Assembly: GCA_035222895.1 (NCBI GenBank)
Contig: JAVYIG010000648.1
Span: 62,001-126,000 of the forward strand
DNA: 64,000 bases
From: Strongylocentrotus droebachiensis
Taxonomy: Eukaryota; Echinodermata; Echinoidea; Camarodonta; Strongylocentrotidae
Direction of reading: 5' to 3'
The translations under genes and the position numbers were made by a program. A model generated the notes under the pieces. That model saw only the letters and a program-made list of their open reading frames with translations, had not been told where the DNA came from and did not search any database. Each line of letters opens with the position of its first letter. The first letter of the stretch is position 1. This document shows, one piece after another, positions 48,159 through 60,100 of this stretch.

Positions 48159-51100
48159 TTATTTTTTTTTTTTTTTTTTGGGGGGGGGGCACGGTAATAA
48201 AAAACAATTTAAAAGACAGCACAACATTATACTGTTTGTAACAGTGTACTAATAACCAGAGTTTTGGTGATTGTATTGGTACACTTTAAGTCTATGACGA
48301 AAGACAGACCTGCAACTGAGGTTAAATATTCAACAATAAAGGCCCAGCGACGATTTTCAAGAATGTCAGGTTAAACACAGTACATAGCTTAATTATCTCA
48401 AAAAAATGCATTTATAATAAAATCATAATCATTGTTTGAGAAATCACCTTGACAATCGCCAATGGACGTTCCGCTATGGTCTGGCGTGGTCAACATAGGT
48501 GGACATGTACACTTCTCACAGCAAGTTTGACCATGAAGTGATTGGTACGAACCCTGCTCACACCGCATACAAGGAGAGAACCCCGATGATGAGAAATGAC
48601 CAGGACCGCATAGCACTGCGCAAGAATTAAATGGAATTAAAAAAAAGGTAGGCAAGCGTATATATATGACATACATCACCCTTACATTTCTATACTATTG
48701 ACGTTATGGTTGAATCTATAGGACAACAGAGTTAATAGAGTGATACAGAAAACTTTCATTCCGTCAGTCGTCTCGAACATACAAAAATCCTCTGTACGGC
48801 CATGCATTATGGCTCAAGGCATGGGTACACAGAAGATTTTTTTTGTTAGGGACCGGGGGGGGGGGAATTTAATGAATTATTGATAATTTATTGCATTTTT
48901 TGTTTTATTTTATTTGTGGGAACTGCCCCCTACCCTAGCCCCCTCTGCGTACAGTCATGTTTCAGTGGCAAAGTAATGGCCTCGTAACTGTGAGGCCCCA
49001 GGATCAAAACCGTGTCGATGTGCTATATTAGTGCCCTTTTGTGGGGCATTAATCCTCATCTGTCATTTATGACTTAAGGGCTTAGGTCCCCTAGTTGATA
49101 AGCATAGTAACATACACATGCTTTAGTAGTCACGCAAAACAAACACGTGCAACTTATTATTCAATAAAATCTCAGAATGTATACAATTATTTAGATCTAT
49201 TAGGAATAAATCATTGTCAAAATAATTCCATAAATTGGGGTAAAAAATATTCCAACTTTATGAGCAACAGTATAGCATTTCAATCTACTATCTGACAATG
49301 ACATCAAATGCTATCAGGTCCGACGCATTATGGTAATCTGTGAGTAAAGCGTTGGCAAAATGATCTGCTTATATTACTGCCACACCATCCCTTTTCCCTG
49401 TCGATTAAATAAACGATTAAATAAAGTTGCAAAACTATTTGTACTTCCATGTGTAGGCCGAACAGTAATAATCTTATATTTGTACCTTCGCATTGATTCG
49501 GCTTAGTTGCTCCTTGGTTTCGTGTCGAAGTTCCATTATTACATGGCTTACAGTCAGTTTGAGCCTGATCATCTTGGAAGAAACCTTGGTTACACGGAGT
49601 ACAGATCTCTGATGCGACATCCAGATAATATCCAGCTGGGCAAGGTACTGTGATTATTGCGAAGTAGTAAATAGAAAGAAACACAGGTGTTTATGTGTAT
49701 TAGTAATGCATGTCATGCCGCAAGAAAATGGTCCAAACCAAAATGTTCATGAGGTACAATTTCTCCCAGTTTTGCGGTGAAAAATGCTCTTCTGCGTAAG
49801 ATTATAAGTCTCTTTAAAAAAAAATCACTCAGAATAATAATTATAAAAAAACGCACCAAGATCCTGTCTCCGCCCCCCCCCCCCCCACCCCTCAGGAAAA
49901 ATGATAATAATTGAATACGTATAAAAACAGACACATATTAATATAATTAACTGAAATGTAAATTAGTACTTATGATGCACTGTTACCACATGTTTGTAGA
50001 TCCTTGTTTAGATAATGTCCCTGATCGCATTCCAATGAGATGTCTCCAAGGAGTAGAGTTGCTTCCGGTTTAAACTGCTGATGTCCAGGTTCCTCAAGAA
50101 CGTCCTCTCCCTCCTCCATAGTCCCTTCTGTGTCGTCGGCTTCCACGATGTGGTGCTGAATGTGACTGTGTACGTGTTGTGCAAGACGATGAAGGATTTC
50201 CTCAGCCCCTTCAACTTCTCCGTCAATGCCACGATTGTGATTGTTTGAGGGAGAAACTCGGAGCAACTAAGAGACAAAAAGAGACTTGTGTAAAATATAA
50301 TATCTCATTTTATTCCCTGAAAATAAATTTACACCCACTGACATCATCTACAAATTACCTTAGTGAGAATTCGTGAAGAAAATGTATCTAATTGTAGGCC
50401 GCGTGTAATATTCAAAAAGACTATCTAATTACTTATAGCACGTCCTAGTGTTAAAAAAAAATTTGCATCTTTATTTAAAAGATATAGACAACAAGAAATG
50501 CATGAGAATTTAGATTTCTAGTCTATCAAATCGCATTTGTTTTGATTTAAATTAATATTTCTATGCAGGTTTTCTTTCTTAATTTCTGTTTGTTTTTCAG
50601 AATCTTATGAACTGAAGAAAAAACAACAAAGAAATGTTATTTTTTGTGGACACATGGATTTCCAATGAGGTAGACAATGCCAGTTGAGCTATGGTCACAA
50701 ATCAGAGCGGCGACCGACCAATTAGTTGCCTGCTCGGTCGCCGCTGAAATTTAGGCATCGCCCAGCGATTTTTGGAGAAGTCGAGCAGGCTGTAGAGCCC
50801 CAGCTGGGCCTGGGCGGTGCCCTGACGATTCCCCGTCGGTCGCCGGTCGATTTTAGGTCAAAAATGGGCGAAATTAGCGGAGCTTTTCCGCGCGGTGTCC
50901 CGGCAGTGACCGACCGGTGACCCACCGATTCCCGAGCAGTCTCCCACCTGCCGCCGGTTGATTTTAAAGATATTGCACGGCGTCTGGCCAGTGATCGGCG
51001 GGGCTCCAAAATACGTTCGGTGCCCGGCCGGTCGCCGCCCGGCACCGAACTAATCGAGCGTTCGCCGCCGAGCGATTTAGGTCAAAAATCGAAGCCGCTA

Positions 51101-54100
51101 GGTCAAAGGCTGCCGACCGATTTTGGACTCGCCCCTCAGTGACCGACTGATCTCCCAGCGACGACCGGGCGGCGACTGCATATTGCTCCGATCGTCTCAT
51201 TTTCGCTCGCCTGAACATTGCCAGCACAAACCACTGACCTCTACCTCCTTGACCGATCATCGCCCTTTTCCATTCACTATACGTTACGTACTAAAAGGCT
51301 GTATTGTCTGACCGGTCATGAATATTCATGTTTTTGCTAAACTCGGCAAAAATGTTTGCTTTTACTAAATGGAAAAATGACGGTGGGGGGTTGGATGAAA
51401 TGGACATAATGAACCAAGCAAAAGTGATCTATGATAATTCATGCTTCTTATCCTTCGTGTGCTTGACCTATAATATTAAAATCGCTTGGCAAACTGAGTC
51501 CAAAGTCCGACTTGTTTCACATGTTTACTATAGCCAATGACGAGCTTGCAACCTATTTTGATCAAATTACGGTGGGTGAACTTTCAAAAGTCAATGGGAC
51601 ATGAGGGTTCCAATGAAAGAGCTAGTGATAACGTAAGTCGGGGTGGATGTGCTTTTCATTTAAACAAAAAATGAATTTTTAACGATTTTTTGGGGTACAA
51701 TTCCATAGGCTAACATGTATGGCTGCTGACTCTGACGATAGCGGGCGTTGTGAAATGAGACTAAACGGAGCTATATGGTTCGACAGCCTTTGACCTAGGG
51801 GCTTCGATTTTTGGCCTAAATTGCTCGACGGTGAACGCCCGATTAGGTCGGCGCCCGGGCGGCGACCGTCCGGCCACCGAGCGTAGGCTGCGGCGAGTGA
51901 AAGTGAGCAGGCGCCGCCCGAATTTCAACTCCGCGCTAAAACTTCAGCAGCGACCGAGCGATGCCTTAAAAACGGGCGGTGCTCGCGAAAAATTGGCTAA
52001 AAACTCGCCGTTCGGCCGCCGAGCAGGCTACTTTTGGGTAATGTGACCATAGCATAAAATTTTGTTAATTTTGTTATCAAATAAATATAAAACTTAAACT
52101 TTATGAGCCATTTCTATTACCATAGTAACCTTCATGTCAGATCCTTCGCTATGTGATGCCATTTCAATGTTGGTGTCAGAAATGGAGCGCCTTCTACGAC
52201 CGGTCGAGCTATCGCAGGATACATTCACATTGTCAACTGTACACAAGTGATTGTCTGTGCAAATATCATGGAAATAACTCTGCTGTATGGTCTGAAGAAA
52301 CTTTGTAGCTATTGTCTCCGTGATTGCCGTGTCATGGTGAGAGCATGGTGACGGGTAGTGCATTGTCAGGGGTAGATTATGGCTTGATGACCTTGTTTCT
52401 GAAGGTAAAGTAGAGATAATATAATTTGCAAATTGAAGTGTTAAACGGACAAGCGATCCTTAAAAGAACAAATGATCATATGCGGAACACATGATCGCGT
52501 CCCGCATACTCGACTGCTTATTATGCCTGGATTACATTTAGCCTGCGATTAGTCTACAGAGCCCGTATCCTGCCCATATCCCCTTTTTCGCGCGGCCTCC
52601 GTACGGAGGCAGAAGGTGGCCGTGAGATTTTCGTACGGATTCACGGGCTCCGCGGGGCTCTGCGGCCTCTACGATTTTGTATTGCAGATAGTTATACAAA
52701 TTTGAAAAATCGTAAGCCCGTAGTCCGTAGACATGTCGTAGGTGTCATTGCACAATCCTCGCACGGGCATCACGCGGAGGACTTGCGCTGATCGTGCAGC
52801 AAATGCAGGATTTTCCAATGAACATGGAGGCAAAGAAAAATCGCTTAAGAACGGCACGGTGGTTGCACGGTCACCGCGCCTTGTCCGCGCAACCTTTGCA
52901 TGGAAGCTGCATGGGCTCCGTACGATTTCCTTGCGTAGGCTGCGGAGACAACTCGGATACTGCATTGAAATTGCACGATATCCGTACAATCTCCGAGCAG
53001 CCTCTGTACGGATTTGTCCCGGCCTGCCCCCGAGAGCCAATACAAGAAATGGCACGATGCTCGTAGATAATGTTCGTAGATAATTATCGTACGGCACCCG
53101 GGGCATATGTAATTCAGGCATAATGGGGCTTTCACATATACACTCCGGGGACCGTACGGCGAGTAAAAACAGACATTTGGGGCCGGTTACCGTAAAGTTC
53201 CTACGTGCTCCGGTACAGTTTTTTAAGCCGTACGGGCGCCGTGGTGCTGAGTTGGCTGCTCCCAATTCCCCCGGCGTTTTTATCTGTTTTGTTCAATTCT
53301 CATGAAAAATCTTTACGGGCGCCTTGCGGTGCTAAAGGGTGCCATACGTGTACCCTACGGCTCCCTTACGGCCCCTCAAGAGCCCCGGGTGATATGCACA
53401 TCACGGGCGTCTGCCGTCCGGGGGCTATTTGATATGAATATTGCCCGTGCGGGCGCCTCAATGTACAACGCAGCTCTAAATACAGGAGGTGCGGATGTCA
53501 GAGGAAGCATAGTTCAGTGCACCGCACGGCACTCGGCCGGGCGCCTTGAGGACCCCGGCCGGGCACCTTCCGGTAGCCATGGGTGTACCTGGTCATCGGA
53601 CGGAGCCCATAAGCTTACCGGCCGGCACCCAGCGGAGTGTATATGTGAAAGCCCCATTATGGGGCTTTCACATATACACTCAGGGGCCCGTACGGCGAGT
53701 AAAAACAGACCTTTTGGGAATTTTTGGCCGGTGTCCGGCCGGTTGCCGTAAAGTTCCTACGGGCGCCGGGACAGTTTTTTAAGCCGTACGGGCGCCGTGG
53801 TGCTGAGTTGGCTGCTCCAAATTCTCCCGGCGTTTTTATCTGCCCGTTAGGCCGTAGAAAGCCCGTTAAGGGCCCGTAGGGAACCTTACGGGACCCATGC
53901 GGGCTCCGGACGGTGCCCGTACGGGCAACTGACGATTTTGGGGGTCAATTCTCATGAAAAAAAATTACGGGCGCCTTGCGGTGCTCAAGGGTTCCGTACG
54001 TGTACCCTACGGCACCCTCACGGGCCCCTCAAGAGCCACGTTAAATGATTTAACGTCATGACGTTAAATCGACCAATGAGACCGTTCGGTATATGCGATG

Positions 54101-57100
54101 CGAGGACCAGCCACTAGTTAAATCACTACCGCCGTAACATTGGTATACATGCGGGCGCGCTATAGCCAGTGTGGCAGGTCATCGCATCGCATATAACGAA
54201 CAGGCTCATTGGTTGATTTAATTTCATGACGTTTAATCGTTGGAATTACGTCGTGTAGTAATGAATTACAACACGACGTAATTATTTAGGTCGTTAATAA
54301 TTTGAATTGCTACACGACCTTTAAAGGTAAAGACCAGTAATGGTCATGCGATTGCATTGTGAAAGAAACGTTGTGGAATCGATCAGAAAAGGTTGATCAT
54401 CTAGCATCTAGCATCTGCAAGGTTCTGGAATCATCAAAATGATAAGAAATTTGGCCCATTCTTCGTAAAGTTACAAGCACTATACACAGAAAGATGTATA
54501 TGGGACTACCCCATCTCTCTCACCAGACCATGAGAGAGATAAATTTACCAAATATATGAATTAGTAGGCAGTTTCCCGGCAAAATTTTTATCATCATGTA
54601 TTAGTCAAAACATATTCTTTCACATGATTGGTAATGAGAGCTTCCATTTCATTTTTTGAAATTGGGGCGTTGCCAATACTGGTCTTTACCTTTAATATTT
54701 AACGTCATGACGTTAATTCATTTAACGTCATGACCTTAAATCGTTGGGCAGTAATTCGGAATTAGGTCGTGTAGTACTTTGAATTGCCACACGACGTAAA
54801 TTTTTAGGTAGTGTGGTAAATCGAATTATGACACGACGTATATCCATGTTTTTGAGGGTCTCCTGCTTCCATAAAAGAGCTGGTGCGAAAACGTGTCTCA
54901 CCGACTACTGAAGATAATCCAGTGTGACAGTCATGAAATCATCTCTTCAGTGGACTGACCTCGAGACCCGGGCCTCGAGACTAGAAGAAATATTGTCCGA
55001 CTCAACATGATGTACAAAGTCAACAAAAACCTCGTAGACGTTAACTGGAACCCCTACTTAACCAGACCAACTTGTCACCTCACCCTTCCACAGACCTAGA
55101 ACCAATTTATCAATTTACTCAAAAAGCTTCTTCCATTGACTGTTAAACATTGGAACGACCTGCTTCATCACATCCTAGACGCCCCCAACATAGACATTTT
55201 TAAAACAAGGCTCTGCGACTAATTTTGTTACCTAATTGTAGTGCCTAAGGAGTCTTGTTTGGATTCTGTCGTATCTAATGGCCCGGTCACACTATATTGT
55301 ATAACAGTAACGTATGCCGACGTATGTGAATTTTCACCAACACGCTAGTGCACGTTGACATAAGTTAGGGGTAGGTTTGGTATAAGTTGTATACGTTAAA
55401 AGCACGCTGGTATAAGCTGGCATACGTTGTTGTACGCAGAGGCCGAAATAAATGTTTGTGCATACGCAAAATTTGTGGGCGTATGCCGACGGATGCATAC
55501 GTTAGGCATACGTTACACATAAGCTAGACACACGTAATGCGTTAGAGGTAGGTAACTCATACGTCGACATACGTTGGCATGAAGGTATAACGTACAGCTA
55601 ACTGATTTATGACCTATGAGTAACTTACTTCTAGCCTATAATCTAACCTATATCTGATGTATCTGCAACGCATATGGACGTATCCAGACGTATTCGATGT
55701 ATGGCTGACGACGGAGTAACTTATTGAACGTGTTTCTACCGAACAACTGGCGCAGTTTAGGCGTTTTTCAAATTGTATGCATGCAAAGTAATTTATTGAA
55801 ATTATTTAGAAGTAAGTTCTTTCGTTCATAATTAATCTTTATTTTAAAATATGAAAACAGGAAATTTACACGTGGTCTTCGGCAATACGCCGAGCGCGCT
55901 GCGCATAGTTTTATCATAAGCTACTCATACTTTGGGCATAGGTCGAGCCGAGAGCGCTGGACATGCGCTGGCCATACGCTGTGATTCGCTGTGATTCGCT
56001 GTCATGCGCTGTCATAAGTTAGTGATAGGTTACTAATAGGTTAGACATACGATATGTATACGTTCAATACGTTATGCATACGCCCAAATTATTCATGCTG
56101 CAGAATTGTCGATGTTTTTTTTTTTTTTTGGGGGGGGGGGGGCGTATGCTGACGTTTTGACATTATTTCATGAGTTTTCATACGCTAGCTTTAAGTTTCT
56201 CTAAAACGCCATAGTGTGACTGGGCCATAATGGAAGGTTTAAAAATTTGATAGGTGATGAATTGGTTTATTTAATTTGGCTCTGGTTCTTACCTTTAAAG
56301 TCTTGCTATCAAGTTGAAAATTCCAATAACACATCAAATCATTTACACTTTTTAATACAGAAATCAAAAGAGCAACCCGAAATGATTCTTTATATGATGC
56401 GAACTTATGATGATAGATTATATGAGCAGTATCATTGTTATAATTTATTAAATGGTTCAATAATCGTTTATTCTTTGAAGATGTTGACGTGGAATTAAAA
56501 CTGGCTTTGAAGGTGTCTTAGTCGAGTGAATTAAGCACGTGATAGGAAATAGGTTCGATCCCCTACATGGTACTAATGTTCTTTGGCAAGACATTTTTGT
56601 TTGTATTTGCCACTCCGTACCCATGACGAAATCTTTTGTGATAGAAATCCGCATATGAACTCACAGCGACCATAGGGTAGGAATACTCCACAGCGAGTAT
56701 AAAAAGATGCACACTGTGTTCCAGAATGAATCCGATGACCAGGGCAATATATAAAATCCAGCGCTATATAAAATCCGGATTTATTATTTTTATTTTTTTA
56801 AAGGAAGCCAGTTTTAATTTCACATCAACAGCCAGAGAGAATAAAAGATTTGTGCACCATTTAACAAATTCAAACAATGGTACTGCGCATAAAACAAGGT
56901 AATGTTTAACAAACCCATTTTGTTAGATTCTTTATGACCTGTTTATACGTTGAAGTGTAAGTTTCACGTATTTTTCTCAATATTTCATAACGAAAGGGAA
57001 GAAAGTGCAAAATTAGTACACTTGACCTTACCGGGTAGTGCATAAAGGAGAAGAAAAACATTGTTTACCCTTTTTGTGCCAGGCTAGTACATATTGTCAA

Positions 57101-60100
57101 ATATTCTAATTACCATCAAGGATGATAAATAAAATCAAGCGTATGCTTAAATACTTATGAGATGATTACACTTTGCCAGGTACCTGAACAGTCAGGAACA
57201 AGATGTTGAGGAAACCATAATCCAGAGTTACCGCAGACGAACAATATCATTTTGCTTGCAGTTCCTTTCCTAGACCTTACACGTGGGACATCATAGCCTT
57301 CTTCACAGAGAACACTGCAGTACCGACCAAAGGCAAATGTGTCACACGCCAGTGCTCCATGGGCAGGAATGGCAAGAGCTGCGCAGGGAACGGCTGCAGC
57401 AAAATAACGCATAACATACTTTGAAATATTACTGTACATCTATGTTCCGTATTTTAATAATTCAATTAAACCCGAATCTGGGTCCAAGACCATTTTTTTA
57501 ACAAAGGAAAACTTAGTCCTCAGCCTAACCTTCTTTTTTAAGCCAGATTATGAAGGAAAAAGGATTAAGCGGGTTCAATATTGAAAGAATAACGGGCTTA
57601 TGATTTAATGTAACCCATTAGAGAGGAAATACAACCTGAATATAATTGTATTATCTCCACATTTCAGATATTATATATCCCAAACTAGCTAACCCCTTAC
57701 CTACTGAAACTGATTGTAGCCAACAGGGTAAAGATTTTAATAATCTGGATTTATATAGACGAAATACCGTATGTAAGTGCTTTACAGATCTTATTACCCC
57801 GGTCATCAGATTCATCCATGCACAACAGAAATTGTACAATAATATTATGTGGGGATATTCTGTAATAACAACACATGACTATCAAATATTTATACAAATG
57901 TGTTGACAAGATTTGTTGTCAAACGAAAAGAAACGAGATTATAATATAGGAGGCCTATACAAACAGTAAATTAATCAAATACCGATTTTATTTAAGTATT
58001 CATTTAATGTGTTAAAAATGTAGCCTGTGCTGCAATCATGGCAATACTGCTATTTCCCAACCCTTTTTGAATGTGATGAATATTTTGTTGTGTCCATGTA
58101 TTTCAAGTCGGTTGATGCACCCACTGGTCTTTAAAACTTTTTCGTTTTTCAATTACTGTTCTCATCTGATAGGTGTTCTGCATGCAATTTGATCAATCCG
58201 TTCACAGCTGAGAAATAATTGCAGTCACATATTGTGCCACATTTTGCGAATCTCATTGAATTTCTTTTTTCTTTCTTGATATTGTTGTGAAGTAATATAC
58301 ATGTATACAGGTCACCAGCGTTCCATTTTAAATTATAATTTTTTTAAGGAATCTCAATTGGCAAATTGATCATTATAAAACGAATAACTTACGTGTTATT
58401 TTGAAGTGCATTCTGCACGCTGCCTGCAAACCACTGTCTGGGTCGGTAACAAGGCACATGATGTCATGATCTCCCCAGGGAAGTTCTACAGGACTTCTGG
58501 GAGTGTTGCAAGATGTCACCAACTCAACACCAGGCATATCCATGTACGTGGGTTTTACCCAGTCGACAAGACTGACTCTTTCACTTGTAATCATTTCACG
58601 ACCAGATGGGCATGAGGTGATAATGGGTTGAACTTCATCTGGAAAACAGATAGTGGTGATTTATGATAGTAATTTCAAACAATTACCTCATAAGCACTTA
58701 CACGCGTTTTAAAATATCCATATGCTAAGAGAAATGAATGCACAAAAGTATGGTCATTTCACGTTTAAGCTTTGTTACTTTGATTGTAAATAATGCTTTT
58801 GTAGGCAAAGTTGTTACAGTTTGTTGCCTTTGAATGCAACTATACACACGAGTAACCGTTTCCACAGTTTCCGCAGTTAGTTTGGAAAATTGAGTTATTT
58901 TCTTTTCTTCAAACTCGTTAGTGTATGAACAATTAATACTTACTAGTGATGTCAATATGGAAGACGCAAGACACACTATTCCCTGCATCATCAGTGAATG
59001 TGTATGTACATGTTGTATCAGACGTGAAGGTGTAGGGGGACGTTAAATCTAGGGGGTCAGTGGTTACTTGGAGTTCCATGTCAAAGTTATCTTCTGCTGA
59101 TGGGTAAACAAAACTTTCCTCCACACCCCAATACTCGGTACGAGTAGTCAAGATATGTGGTGGGCAAAAGGTGAGTGTAGGGGGAACGTCATCTGCAAAG
59201 AAAAAATATGCAAGCATTATTAGCACTATGAGTTGCTTTTGTATGTGGTAGAATTTGAATTACGGAGATAAGGGGTAGGGGGGGGGTAGTACCGCTAATA
59301 GTACGGTAGTATAGTCCTAGCGTTAAAGGGCAATCCAACCCTCGTATTAGGTTTATTTCTATGAAAGCAGAAAAATTAGTTTTAAATAATAAGGATCAAT
59401 AATAAGAAAGTATTTAATGTTTGAAATATGAGATCACTAAGTCTATGCGAATCTCAAACTGGCATTTTGACCAGGGGATTGTGATGTACCTCGCAAATAA
59501 CTTCCATTTGTCGTGTACAAAAATATCATGAATTTTCTTTTTTTCTATGTTGGGGCAATACTCAAAATAAATTATGGATAGCATGTTATTATAGGTCCTC
59601 TAATAAAGGAATAGACCCTACTGAGTCATAAATTCAAGAAAAATTCAAATTCAAGCAATTTTAGTCATTTTGTGTGTTGGAACAAATGGGAAATTTGTCA
59701 GTCTAGCATGAAACTGATTTGCGGTAATTCAAACCAATATTGACTCAATTATTATATTGATGATAATTATAATTATAATAACTATAATGATAATAAAAAT
59801 AAAAATATATATTAAATGATATATTATTTATATATATATATATATATATTTAAGATTGAAGGCTACATTACAAAGACCATGCATTCCAGTTCGGCTTCAT
59901 TGCTAACGTTTGGTGTAAGCTTGATTCAAAATCTACCTTTGCACTGGATTGATGACGCGTCGGGTTGTTGACTCCACTCCCCCTTGAGGCAGGTGAATAA
60001 TTCTACATCTGTCTCCAATGTCAGGAGGAAGTCACAGCTCAAGGTACACACTGTCCCATCATGCACCATGTCTGACCCGGAACAGGAAGCAGGGGAAAAT

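Noticed and set aside
50008..50277. Second open frame over the His-rich exon
   Set aside because: Does not join in phase to the GCC2 exon at 49647 and lacks the ending shared with 20524-20700, though it cannot be wholly excluded.
50722..51260. Arg/Ala/Gly-rich open frames on both strands
   Set aside because: Composition effect of the GACCG/CGCCG island.
52669..53751. Open frames of 198 and 149 codons
   Set aside because: They lie in CpG-dense island 4, on both strands, with no domain pattern. Lack of stops follows from high GC.
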